From Leuctra nigra (Eukaryota > Arthropoda > Insecta > Plecoptera > Leuctridae), in assembly GCA_934045905.1 (NCBI GenBank), contig CAKOGZ010000129.1, positions 1 to 64,000 on the forward strand: a stretch of 64,000 nucleotides of DNA. The letters run 5' to 3'. Shown piece after piece: positions 36,192-48,753 of the stretch; positions within the stretch are counted from its first letter, which is position 1, and each line of letters opens with the position of its first letter. The translations under genes were made by a program, and so were the position numbers. The notes beneath the pieces were generated by a model. The model was given only the letters and a program-made list of their open reading frames with translations. It had not been told where the DNA came from and made no database searches.

Positions 36192-36874
36192 GAGTAATAG
36201 ATTCGTCACAAAGTAGGAAACAAATAAAAAAATATCAATATGAGCTACTTCTAAAGTGGCACCCCCCTATTTTTATCGAATTTTCTTGAAGCCTACACAA
36301 CGTTATGCCGAGAAATGAAATAAAACACTTTTCGAAAAAAAATAGGCTTATAAATAAAATTATAAAAAAGAACCCCACTCTGCCCCCTTGGAGTCGCCCG
36401 ACGCTGCCCTGTCAGATTATTATATAATAAAGTTAGGTTAATACAGGTTAGCGAAGCGAGCGTAGTTGACTCATCCCAAGCTTTAACCTCCATTGACTAA
36501 AAAATGGATGAAAACCTAGGAAATGAGGAAAATCTAAGGAACATTGTAAATTGTTACATTGTTACCTTTGTAGGCTAACCTACATTGTTGGTCAATATAC
36601 ATTGACAAAAAAATGGATGAAAACCTAGGAAATGATGAAAATCTAAGGAACATTTTTAATTGTGACATTGTAACCTTTGTAGGCTAACCTACATTGTTGG
36701 TCAATATACATTGACAAAAAAATGGATGAAAATCTATCGGGGTGAACCCATCAGCTTCTGAATAACATGAACATTTAATTCCGGCAAATCGGAGAGTCTG
36801 ACATAAAAAAGTGTTTCTGCACTTTTTAAGCCTCTCACCATCTACTATATAGGGTAACGTTGTCAACTCTCTTA
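36192..36874. repeat. Hybrid A/C monomer: C without a preceding B
   Basis: The first 137 bp are A-type (AAATAAAAAAATATC, TGAGCTAC, GAAGCC, TGAAATAAAAC). Every other C starts with B-type sequence (CAAAACTTTTTC, TGACCTAC, GATGCC, TGTAATAAAAC). The C marker GTAGTTGACTCATCCC at about 36462 follows. The crossover lies between about 36303 and 36462. Confidence 0.9.
36505..36722. repeat. Tandem 109-bp modules of C monomer (CX, in the 7-mer)
   Basis: Modules are 36505-36613 and 36614-36722. The next monomer begins GAGTAAAAGATTCG, as after the pair at 32360, showing that this stretch copies the X unit at 31576. Confidence 0.94.
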
Positions 36875-38598
36875 GAGTAAAAGATTCGTCACAAAGTAGG
36901 AAACAAATAAAAAAATATCAATATGAGCTACTTCTAAAGTGGCACCCCCCTATTTTTATCGAATTTTCTTGAAGCCTACACAACGTTATGCCGAGAAATG
37001 AAATAAAACACTTTTCGAAAAAAAATAGGCTTATAAATAAAATTATAAAAAAGAACCCCACTCTGCCCCCTTGGAGTCGCCCGACGCTGCCCTGTCAGAT
37101 TATTATATAATAAAGTTAGGTTAATACAGGTTAGCGAAGCGAGCGTAGCTGACTCATCACAAGCTTTAACCTCCATTGACTAAAAAATGGATGAAAACCT
37201 AGGAAATGAGGAAAATCTAAGGAACATTGTTAATTGTTACATTGTTACCTTTGTAGGCTAACCTACATTGTTGGTCAATATACATTGACAAAAAAATGGA
37301 TGAAAATCTATCGGGGGTCGACCCATCAGCTTCTGAATAACATGAACAGTTAATTCCGGCGAATCGGAGAGTCTGACATAAAAAATTGTTTCTGCACTTT
37401 TTAAGCCTCTCACCATCTACTATATAGGGTAACGTTGTCAACTCTCTTAGAGTAATAGATTCGTCACAAAGTAGGAAACAAATAAAAAAATATCAATATG
37501 AGCTACTTCTAAAGTGGCACCCCCCTATTTTTATCGAATTTTCTTGAAGCCTACACAACGTTATGCCGAGAAATGAAATAAAACACTTTTCGAAAAAAAA
37601 TAGGCTTATAAATAAAATTTGAAAAAAGAACCCCACTCTGCCCCCTTGGAGTCGCCCGACGCTGCCCTGTCAGATTATTATATAATAAAGTTAGGTTAAT
37701 ACAGGTTAGCGAAGCGAGCGTAGCTGACTCATCACAAGCTTTAACCTCCATTGACTAAAAAATGGATGAAAACCTAGGAAATGAGGAAAATCTAAGGAAC
37801 ATTGTTAATTGTTACATTGTTACCTTTGTAGGCTACCCTACATTGTTGGTCAATATACATTGACAAAAAAATGGATGAAAATCTATCGGGGGTCGACCCA
37901 TCAGCTTCTGAATAACATGAACAGTTAATTCCGGCGAATCGGAGAGTCTGACATAAAAAAGTGTTTCTGCACTTTTTAAGCCGCTCACCATCTACTATAT
38001 AGGGTAACGTTGTCAACTCTCTTAGAGTAATAGATTCGTCACAAAGTAGGAAACAAATAAAAAAATATCAATATGAGCTACTTCTAAAGTGGCACCCCCC
38101 TATTTTTATCGAATTTTCTTGAAGCCTACACAACGTTATGCCGAGAAATGAAATAAAACACTTTTCGAAAAAAATAGGCTTATAAATAAAATTATAAAAA
38201 AGAACCCCACTCTGCCCCCTTGGAGTCGCCCGACGCTGCCCTGTCAGATTATTATATAATAAAGTTAGGTTAATACAGGTTAGCGAAGCGAGCGTAGCTG
38301 ACTCATCACAAGCTTTAACCTCCATTGACTAAGAAATGGATGAAAACCTAGGAAATGAGGAAAATCTAAGGAACATTGTTAATTGTTACATTGTTACCTT
38401 TGTAGGCTAACCTACATTGTTGGTCAATATACATTGACAAAAAAATGGATGAAAATCTATCGGGGGTCGACCCATCAGCTTCTGAAAAACATGAACAGTT
38501 AATTCCGGCGAATCTGAGAGTCTGACATAAAAAAGTGTTTCTGCACTTTTTAAGCCTCTCACCATCTACTATATAGGGTAACGTTGTCAACTCTCTTA

Positions 38599-40795
38599 GA
38601 GTAATAGATTCGTCACAAAGTAGAAAACAAATAAAAAAATATCAATATGAGCGTCTTCTAAAGTGGCACCCCCCTATTTTTATCGAATTTTCTTGAAGCC
38701 TACACAACGTTATGCCGAGAAATGAAATAAAACACTTTTCGAAAATAATAGGCTTAACATTAACATGTAAAAAAAAATCTCCCCTCTGCCTCCTGGAGTC
38801 GCCCGACGTTGCCCGGTCAGATAATTTTATAATAAAGTTAGGTTAGGGTAGGTTAGCGAAGCGAGCGAAGCGAGCGTAGCTGACCCTTAACAAGCTTTAA
38901 CCTACAGTGACAAAAAATTGATGAAAACCTATCAGGATTGTGCCCTTCTGCTTCTGAAGGACATAAACTAAGAAATGCGGCGTATCGGAGCGTCTGACAG
39001 AAAAAAGTGTTTCTGCACTTTTTAAGCCTCTCTCCATCATCTATATGGTGTATCATTTTCAGCTCTCTAAGAGTAATAGATTCGTCACAAAGTAGGAAAC
39101 AAACAAAACTTTTTCAATATGACCTACTTCTAAAGTGGCACCCCCCTGTTTTTATCGAATTTTCTTGATGCCTACACAACGTTATGCCGAGAAATGTAAT
39201 AAAACACTTTTCGAAAAAAAATAGGCTTATAAATAAAATTATAAAAAAGAACCCCACTCTGCCCCCTTGGAGTCGCCCGACGCTGCCCTGTCAGATTATT
39301 ATATAATAAAGTTAGGTTAATACAGGTTAGCGAAGCGAGCGTAGCTGACTCATCACAAGCTTTAACCTCCATTGACTAAAAAATGGATGAAAACCTAGGA
39401 AATGAGGAAAATCTAAGGAACATTGTTAATTGTTACATTGTTACCTTTGTAGGCTAACCTACATTGTTGGTCAATATACATTGACAAAAAAATGGATGAA
39501 AATCTATCGGGGGTCGACCCATCAGCTTCTGAATAACATGAACAGTTAATTCCGGCGAATCGGAGAGTCTGACATAAAAAATTGTTTCTGCACTTTTTAA
39601 GCCTCTCACCATCTACTATATAGGGTAACGTTGTCAACTCTCTTAGAGTAATAGATTCGTCACAAAGTAGGAAACAAATAAAAAAATATCAATATGAGCT
39701 ACTTCTAAAGTGGCACCCCCCTATTTTTATCGAATTTTCTTGAAGCCTACACAACGTTATGCCGAGAAATGAAATAAAACACTTTTCGAAAAAAAATAGG
39801 CTTATAAATAAAATTATAAAAAAGAACCCCACTCTGCCCCCTTGGAGTCGCCCGACGCTGCCCTGTCAGATTATTATATAATAAAGTTAGGTTAATACAG
39901 GTTAGCGAAGCGAGCGTAGCTGACTCATCACAAGCTTTAACCTCCATTGACTAAAAAATGGATGAAAACCTAGGAAATGAGGAAAATCTAAGGAACATTG
40001 TTAATTGTTACATTGTTACCTTTGTAGGCTAACCTACATTGTTGGTCAATATACATTGACAAAAAAATGGATGAAAATCTATCGGGGGTCGACCCATCAG
40101 CTTCTGAATAACATGAACAGTTAATTCCGGCGAATCGGAGAGTCTGACATAAAAAAGTGTTTCTGCACTTTTTAAGCCGCTCACCATCTACTATATAGGG
40201 TAACGTTGTCAACTCTCTTAGAGTAATAGATTCGTCACAAAGTAGGAAACAAATAAAAAAATATCAATATGAGCTACTTCTTAAGTGGCACCCCCCTATT
40301 TTTATCGAATTTTCTTGAAGCCTACACAACGTTATGCCGAGAAATGAAATAAAACACTTTTCGAAAAAAAATAGGCTTATAAATAAAATTATAAAAAAGA
40401 ACCCCACTCTGCCCCCTTGGAGTCGCCCGACGCTGCCCTGTCAGATTATTATATAATAAAGTTAGGTTAATACAGGTTAGCGAAGCGAGCGTAGCTGACT
40501 CATCACAAGCTTTAACCTCCATTGACTAAAAAATGGATGAAAACCTAGGAAATGAGGAAAATCTAAGGAACATTGTTAATTGTTACATTGTTACCTTTGT
40601 AGGCTAACCTACATTGTTGGTCAATATACATTGACAAAAAAATGGATGAAAATCTATCGGGGGTCGACCCATCAGCTTCTGAATAACATGAACAGTTAAT
40701 TCCGGCGAATCTAAGAGTCTGACATAAAAAAGTGTTTCTGCACTTTTTAAGCCTCTCACCATCTACTATATAGGGTAACGTTGTCAACTCTCTTA
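38599..40795. repeat. HOR unit B-A1-A2-A3 (4-mer, 2,197 bp)
   Basis: Monomers are B 38599-39070, A1 39071-39645, A2 39646-40220 and A3 40221-40795. B has a private GAGCGTCTTC. A3 has CTTCTTAAGTGG near 40276 and TCTAAGAG, both shared with the unit at 43676. Confidence 0.94.
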
Positions 40796-43675
40796 GAGTA
40801 ATAGATTCGTCACAAAGTAGGAAACAAATAAAAAAATATCAATATGAGCTACTTCTAAAGTGGCACCCCCCTATTTTTATCGAATTTTCTTGAAGCCTAC
40901 ACAACGTTATGCCGAGAAATGAAATAAAACACTTTTCGAAAATAATAGGCTTAACATTAACATGTAAAAAAAAATCACCCCTCTGCCTCCTGGAGTCGCC
41001 CGACGTTGCCCGGTCAGATAATTTTATAATAAAGTTAGGTTAGGGTTGGTTAGCGAAGCGAGCGAAGCGAGCGTAGCTGACCCTTAACAAGCTTTAACCT
41101 ACAGTGACAAAAAATTGATGAAAACCTATCAGGATTGTGCCCTTCTGCTTCTGAAGGACATAAACTAAGAAATGCGGCGTATCGGAGCGTCTGACAGAAA
41201 AAAGTGTTTCTGCACTTTTTAAGCCTCTCCCCATCATCTATATGGTGTATCATTTTCAGCTCTCTAAGAGTAATAGATTCGTCACAAAGTAGGAAACAAA
41301 CAAAACTTTTTCAATATGACCTACTTCTAAAGTGGCACCCCCCTGTTTTTATCGAATTTTCTTGATGCCTACACAACGTTATGCCGAGAAATGTAATAAA
41401 ACACTTTTCGAAAAAAAATAGGCTTATAAATAAAATTATAAAAAAGAACCCCACTCTGCCCCCTTGGAGTCGCCCGACGCTGCCCTGTCAGATTATTATA
41501 TAATAAAGTTAGGTTAATACAGGTTAGCGAAGCGAGCGTAGTTGACTCATCCCAAGCTTTAACCTCCATTGACTAAAAAATTGATGAAAACCTAGGAAAT
41601 GAGGAAAATCTAAGGAACATTGTAAATTGTTACATTGTTACCTTTGTAGGCTAACCTACATTGTTGGTCAATATACATTGACAAAAAAATGGATGAAAAC
41701 CTAGGAAATGATGAAAATCTAAGGAACATTTTTAATTGTGACATTGTAACCTTTGTAGGCTAACCTACATTGTTGGTCAATATACATTGACAAAAAAATG
41801 GATGAAAATCTATCGGGGGTGAACCCATCAGCTTCTGAATAACATGAACAGTTAATTCCGGCACATCGGAGAATCTGACATAAAAAAGTGTTTCTGAACT
41901 TTTTAAGCCTCTCACCATCTACTATATAGGGTAACGTTGTCAACTCTCTTAGAGTAATAGATTCGTCACAAAGTAGGAAACAAATAAAAAAATATCAATA
42001 TGAGCTACTTCTAAAGTGGCACCCCCCTATTTTTATCGAATTTTCTTGAAGCCTACACAACGTTATGCCGAGAAATGAAATAAAACACTTTTCGAAAAAA
42101 AATAGGCTTTAAATAAAATTATAAAAAAGAACCCCACTCTGCCCCCTTGGAGTCGCCCGACGCTGCCCTGTCAGATTATTATATAATAAAGTTTGGTTAA
42201 TACAGGTTAGCGAAGCGAGCGTAGCTGACTCATCACAAGCTTTAACCTCCATTGACTAAAAAATTGATGAAAACCTAGGAAATGAGGAAAATCTAAGGAA
42301 CATTGTTAATTGTTACATTGTTACCTTTGTAGGCTAACCTACATTGTTGGTCAATATACATTGACAAAAAAATGGATGAAAATCTATCGGGGGTCGACCC
42401 ATCAGCTTCTGAATAACATGAACAGTTAATTCCGGCGAATCGGAGAGTCTGACATAAAAAATTGTTTCTGCACTTTTTAAGCCTCTCACCATCTATTATA
42501 TAGGGTAACGTTGTCAACTCTCTTAGAGTAATAGATTCGTCACAAAGTAGGAAACAAATAATAAAATATCAATATGAGCTACTTCTAAAGTGGCACCCCC
42601 CTATTTTTATCGAATTTTCTTGAAGCCTACACAACGTTATGCCGAGAAATGAAATAAAACACTTTTCGAAAAAAAATAGGCTTATAAATAAAATTATAAA
42701 AAAGAACCCCACTCTGCCCCCTTGGAGTCGCCCGACGCTGCCCTGTCAGATTATTATATAATAAAGTTAGGTTAATACAGGTTAGCGAAGCGAGCGTAGC
42801 TGACTCATCACAAGCTTTAACCTCCATTGACTAAGAAATGGATGAAAACCTAGGAAATGAGGAAAATCTAAGGAACATTGTTAATTGTTACATTGTTACC
42901 TTTGTAGGCTAACCTACATTGTTGGTCAATATACATTGACAAAAAAATGGATGAAAATCTATCGGGGGTCGACCCATCAGCTTCTGAATAACATGAACAG
43001 TTAATTCCGGCGAATCGGAGAGTCTGACATAAAAAAGTGTATCTGCACTTTTTAAGCCGCTCACCATCTACTATATAGGGTAACGTTGTCAACTCTCTTA
43101 GAGTAATAGATTCGTCACAAAGTAGGAAACAAATAAAAAAATATCAATATGAGCTACTTCTAAAGTGGCACCCCCCTATTTTTATCGAATTTTCTTGAAG
43201 CCTACACAACGTTATGCCGAGAAATGAAATAAAACACTTTTCGAAAAAAAATAGGCTTATAAATAAAATTATAAAAAAGAACCCCACTCTGCCCCCTTGG
43301 AGTCGCCCGACGCTGCCCTGTCAGATTATTATATAATAAAGTTAGGTTAATACAGGTTAGCGAAGCGAGCGTAGCTGACTCATCACAAGCTTTAACCTCC
43401 ATTGACTAAAAAATGGATGAAAACCTAGGAAATGAGGAAAATCTAAGGAACATTGTTAATTGTTACATTGTTACCTTTGTAGGCTAACCTACATTGTTGG
43501 TCAATATACATTGACAAAAAAATGGATGAAAATCTATCGGGGGTCGACCCATCAGCTTCTGAATAACATGAACAGTTAATTCCGGCGAATCTAAGAGTCT
43601 GACATAAAAAAGTGTTTCTGCACTTTTTAAGCCTCTCACCATCTACTATATAGGGTAACGTTGTCAACTCTCTTA
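40796..43675. repeat. HOR unit B-C-A1-A2-A3 (5-mer, 2,880 bp)
   Basis: Monomers are B 40796-41267, C (CY) 41268-41951, A1 41952-42525 (574 bp, GGCTTTAAAT), A2 42526-43100 and A3 43101-43675. B has CCTCTCCCCATC and a private GGGTTGGTTAGCG. C has GGCACATCGGAGAATCTG. A1 has GTTTGGTTAATAC and TCTATTATATAG, A2 has GTGTATCTG and A3 has TCTAAGAG. Confidence 0.94.
41581..41798. repeat. Tandem 109-bp modules of C monomer (CY)
   Basis: Modules are 41581-41689 and 41690-41798. The first begins TTGATGAAAACC instead of TGGATGAAAACC, as also at 46658. Confidence 0.94.
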
Positions 43676-45872
43676 GAGTAATAGATTCGTCACAAAGTAG
43701 GAAACAAATAAAAAAATATCAATATGAGCTACTTCTAAAGTGGCACCCCCCTATTTTTATCGAATTTTCTTGAAGCCTACACAACGTTATGCCGAGAAAT
43801 GAAATAAAACACTTTTCGAAAATAATAGGCTTAACATTAACATGTAAAAAAAAATCACCCCTCTGCCTCCTGGAGTCGCCCGACGTTGCCCGGTCAGATA
43901 ATTTTATAATAAAGTTAGGTTAGGGTAGGTTAGCGAAGCGAGCGAAGCGAGCGTAGCTGACCCTTAACAAGCTTTAACCTACAGTGACAAAAAATTGATG
44001 AAAACCTATCAGGATTGTGCCCTTCTGCTTCTGAAGGACATAAACTAAGAAATGCGGCGTATCGGAGCGTCTGACAGAAAAAAGTGTTTCTGCACTTTTT
44101 AAGCCTCTCTCCATCATCTATATGGTGTATCATTTTCAGCTCTCTAAGAGTAATAGATTCGTCACAAAGTAGGAAACAAACAAAACTTTTTCAATATGAC
44201 CTACTTCTAAAGTGGCACCCCCCTGTTTTTATCGAATTTTCTTGATGCCTACACAACGTTATGCCGAGAAATGTAATAAAACACTTTTCGAAAAAAAATA
44301 GGCTTATAAATAAAATTATAAAAAAGAACCCCACTCTGCCCCCTTGGAGTCGCCCGACGCTGCCCTGTCAGATTATTATATAATAAAGTTAGGTTAATAC
44401 AGGTTAGCGAAGCGAGCGTAGCTGACTCATCACAAGCTTTAACCTCCATTGACTAAAAAATGGATGAAAACCTAGGAAATGAGGAAAATCTAAGGAACAT
44501 TGTTAATTGTTACATTGTTACCTTTGTAGGCTAACCTACATTGTTGGTCAATATACATTGACAAAAAAATGGATGAAAATCTATCGGGGGTCGACCCATC
44601 AGCTTCTGAATAACATGAACAGTTAATTCCGGCGAATCGGAGAGTCTGACATAAAAAATTGTTTCTGCACTTTTTAAGCCTCTCACCATCTACTATATAG
44701 GGTAACGTTGTCAACTCTCTTAGAGTAATAGATTCGTCACAAAGTAGGAAACAAATAAAAAAATATCAATATGAGCTACTTCTAAAGTGGCACCCCCCTA
44801 TTTTTATCGAATTTTCTTGAAGCCTACACAACGTTATGCCGAGAAATGAAATAAAACACTTTTCGAAAAAAAATAGGCTTATAAATAAAATTATAAAAAA
44901 GAACCCCACTCTGCCCCCTTGGAGTCGCCCGACGCTGCCCTGTCAGATTATTATATAATAAAGTTAGGTTAATACAGGTTAGCGAAGCGAGCGTAGCTGA
45001 CTCATCACAAGCTTTAACCTCCATTGACTAAAAAATGGATGAAAACCTAGGAAATGAGGAAAATCTAAGGAACATTGTTAATTGTTACATTGTTACCTTT
45101 GTAGGCTAACCTACATTGTTGGTCAATATACATTGACAAAAAAATGGATGAAAATCTATCGGGGGTCGACCCATCAGCTTCTGAATAACATGAACAGTTA
45201 ATTCCGGCGAATCGGAGAGTCTGACATAAAAAAGTGTTTCTGCACTTTTTAAGCCGCTCACCATCTACTATATAGGGTAACGTTGTCAACTCTCTTAGAG
45301 TAATAGATTCGTCACAAAGTAGGAAACAAATAAAACAATATCAATATGAGCTACTTCTTAAGTGGCACCCCCCTATTTTTATCGAATTTTCTTGAAGCCT
45401 ACACAACGTTATGCCGAGAAATGAAATAAAACACTTTTCGAAAAAAAATAGGCTTATAAATAAAATTATAAAAAAGAACCCCACTCTGCCCCCTTGGAGT
45501 CGCCCGACGCTGCCCTGTCAGATTATTATATAATAAAGTTAGGTTAATACAGGTTAGCGAAGCGAGCGTAGCTGACTCATCACAAGCTTTAACCTCCATT
45601 GACTAAAAAATGGATGAAAACCTAGGAAATGAGGAAAATCTAAGGAACATTGTTAATTGTTACATTGTTACCTTTGTAGGCTAACCTACATTGTTGGTCA
45701 ATATACATTGACAAAAAAATGGATGAAAATCTATCGGGGGTCGACCCATCAGCTTCTGAATAACATGAACAGTTAATTCCGGCGAATCTAAGAGTCTGAC
45801 ATAAAAAAGTGTTTCTGCACTTTTTAAGCCTCTCACCATCTACTATATAGGGTAACGTTGTCAACTCTCTTA
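43676..45872. repeat. HOR unit B-A1-A2-A3 (4-mer, 2,197 bp)
   Basis: Monomers are B 43676-44147, A1 44148-44722, A2 44723-45297 and A3 45298-45872. A3 shares CTTCTTAAGTGG with the unit at 38599 and has a private AAATAAAACAATATC. Confidence 0.94.
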
Positions 45873-48753
45873 GAGTAATAGATTCGTCACAAAGTAGGAA
45901 ACAAATAAAAAAATATCAATATGAGCTACTTCTAAAGTGGCACCCCCCTATTTTTATCGAATTTTCTTGAAGCCTACACAACGTTATGCCGAGAAATGAA
46001 ATAAAACACTTTTCGAAAATAATAGGCTTAACATTAACATGTAAAAAAAAATCACCCCTCTGCCTCCTGGAGTCGCCCGACGTTGCCCGGTCAGATAATT
46101 TTATAATAAAGTTAGGTTAGGGTAGGTTAGCGAAGCGAGCGAAGCGAGCGTAGCTGACCCTTAACAAGCTTTAACCTACAGTGACAAAAAATTGATGAAA
46201 ACCTATCAGGATTGTGCCCTTCTGCTTCTGAAGGACATAAACTAAGAAATGCGGCGTATCGGAGCGTCTGACAGAAAAAAGTGTTTCTGCACTTTTTAAG
46301 CCTCTCCCCATCATCTATATGGTGTATCATTTTCAGCTCTCTAAGAGTAATAGATTCGTCACAAAGTAGGAAACAAACAAAACTTTTTCAATATGACCTA
46401 CTTCTAAAGTGGCACCCCCCTGTTTTTATCGAATTTTCTTGATGCCTACACAACGTTATGCCGAGAAATGTAATAAAACACTTTTCGAAAAAAAATAGGC
46501 TTATAAATAAAATTATAAAAAAGAACCCCACTCTGCCCCCTTGGAGTCGCCCGACGCTGCCCTGTCAGATTATTATATAATAAAGTTAGGTTAATACAGG
46601 TTAGCGAAGCGAGCGTAGTTGACTCATCCCAAGCTTTAACCTCCATTGACTAAAAAATTGATGAAAACCTAGGAAATGAGGAAAATCTAAGGAACATTGT
46701 AAATTGTTACATTGTTACCTTTGTAGGCTAACCTACATTGTTGGTCAATATACATTGACAAAAAAATGGATGAAAACCTAGGAAATGATGAAAATCTAAG
46801 GAACATTTTTAATTGTGACATTGTAACCTTTGTAGGCTAAACCTACATTGTTGGTCAATATACATTGACAAAAAAATGGATGAAAATCTATCGGGGGTGA
46901 ACCCATCAGCTTCTGAATAACATGAACAGTTAATTCCGGCACATCGGAGAATCTGACATAAAAAAGTGTTTCTGAACTTTTAAGCCTCTCACCATCTACT
47001 ATATAGGGTAACGTTGTCAACTCTCTTAGAGTAATAGATTCGTCACAAAGTAGGAAACAAATAAAAAAATATCAATATGAGCTACTTCTAAAGTGGCACC
47101 CCCCTATTTTTATCGAATTTTCTTGAAGCCTACACAACGTTATGCCGAGAAATGAAATAAAACACTTTTCGAAAAAAAATAGGCTTATAAATAAAATTAT
47201 AAAAAAGAACCCCACTCTGCCCCCTTGGAGTCGCCCGACGCTGCCCTGTCAGATTATTATATAATAAAGTTTGGTTAATACAGGTTAGCGAAGCGAGCGT
47301 AGCTGACTCATCACAAGCTTTAACCTCCATTGACTAAAAAATTGATGAAAACCTAGGAAATGAGGAAAATCTAAGGAACATTGTTAATTGTTACATTGTT
47401 ACCTTTGTAGGCTAACCTACATTGTTGGTCAATATACATTGACAAAAAAATGGATGAAAATCTATCGGGGGTCGACCCATCAGCTTCTGAATAACATGAA
47501 CAGTTAATTCCGGCGAATCGGAGAGTCTGACATAAAAAATTGTTTCTGCACTTTTTAAGCCTCTCACCATCTATTATATAGGGTAACGTTGTCAACTCTC
47601 TTAGAGTAATAGATTCGTCACAAAGTAGGAAACAAATAATAAAATATCAATATGAGCTACTTCTAAAGTGGCACCCCCCTATTTTTATCGAATTTTCTTG
47701 AAGCCTACACAACGTTATGCCGAGAAATGAAATAAAACACTTTTCGAAAAAAAATAGGCTTATAAATAAAATTATAAAAAAGAACCCCACTCTGCCCCCT
47801 TGGAGTCGCCCGACGCTGCCCTGTCAGATTATTATATAATAAAGTTAGGTTAATACAGGTTAGCGAAGCGAGCGTAGCTGACTCATCACAAGCTTTAACC
47901 TCCATTGACTAAAAAATGGATGAAAACCTAGGAAATGAGGAAAATCTAAGGAACATTGTTAATTGTTACATTGTTACCTTTGTAGGCTAACCTACATTGT
48001 TGGTCAATATACATTGACAAAAAAATGGATGAAAATCTATCGGGGGTCGACCCATCAGCTTCTGAATAACATGAACAGTTAATTCCGGCGAATCGGAGAG
48101 TCTGACATAAAAAAGTGTATCTGCACTTTTTAAGCCGCTCACCATCTACTATATAGGGTAACGTTGTCAACTCTCTTAGAGTAATAGATTCGTCACAAAG
48201 TAGGAAACAAATAAAAAAATATCAATATGAGCTACTTCTAAAGTGGCACCCCCCTATTTTTATCGAATTTTCTTGAAGCCTACACAACGTTATGCCGAGA
48301 AATGAAATAAAACACTTTTCGAAAAAAAATAGGCTTATAAATAAAATTATAAAAAAGAACCCCACTCTGCCCCCTTGGAGTCGCCCGACGCTGCCCTGTC
48401 AGATTATTATATAATAAAGTTAGGTTAATACAGGTTAGCGAAGCGAGCGTAGCTGACTCATCACAAGCTTTAACCTCCATTGACTAAAAAATGGATGAAA
48501 ACCTAGGAAATGAGGAAAATCTAAGGAACATTGTTAATTGTTACATTGTTACCTTTGTAGGCTAACCTACATTGTTGGTCAATATACATTGACAAAAAAA
48601 TGGATGAAAATCTATCGGGGGTCGACCCATCAGCTTCTGAATAACATGAACAGTTAATTCCGGCGAATCTAAGAGTCTGACATAAAAAAGTGTTTCTGCA
48701 CTTTTTAAGCCTCTCACCATCTACTATATAGGGTAACGTTGTCAACTCTCTTA
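45873..48753. repeat. HOR unit B-C-A1-A2-A3 (5-mer, 2,881 bp)
   Basis: Monomers are B 45873-46344 (CCTCTCCCCATC), C (CY) 46345-47028, A1 47029-47603, A2 47604-48178 (GTGTATCTG) and A3 48179-48753 (TCTAAGAG). It differs from the unit at 40796 mainly in C. Confidence 0.94.
46658..46876. repeat. Tandem modules of C monomer (CY), second module 110 bp
   Basis: Modules are 46658-46766 (109 bp) and 46767-46876 (110 bp). An extra A in GGCTAAACCTAC disrupts the GTAGG/CCTAC inverted repeat spacing. It is the only module in the window with a length change that I found. Confidence 0.92.

Larger units (their letters stand above)
34461..38598. repeat. Expanded HOR unit B-C-A-C-A1-A2-A3 (7-mer, 4,138 bp)
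   Basis: Monomers are B 34461-34932, C (CY) 34933-35616, A 35617-36191, C (CX) 36192-36874, A1 36875-37449, A2 37450-38024 and A3 38025-38598. It is the only unit with two C monomers and the only place where C follows A. The A at 35617 is hybrid, with an A1-like AAAAAATTGATG on its left and the A2 marker GCCGCTC on its right. The second C has an A-type left end (TGAGCTAC, TGAAATAAAAC). Both hybrids are expected from unequal exchange between a Y unit and an X unit. Confidence 0.93.
38599..43675. repeat. 5,077-bp block, first copy of a tandem block duplication
   Basis: A 4-mer plus a 5-mer. The matching block is 43676-48753 (5,078 bp). Shared private markers are CTTCTTAAGTGG, CCTCTCCCCATC in the second B, GGCACATCGGAGAATCTG in C, TCTATTATATAG in A1 and GTGTATCTG in A2. 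The first B differs between copies (AAATCTCCCC against AAATCACCCC). Confidence 0.9.
43676..48753. repeat. 5,078-bp block, second copy of the tandem block duplication
   Basis: This copy repeats the 4-mer plus 5-mer order of 38599-43675. Its C at 46345 carries two offsetting 1-bp changes (GGCTAAACCTAC and a shortened T-run in GAACTTTTAAGCC) that the first copy lacks. Confidence 0.9.
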
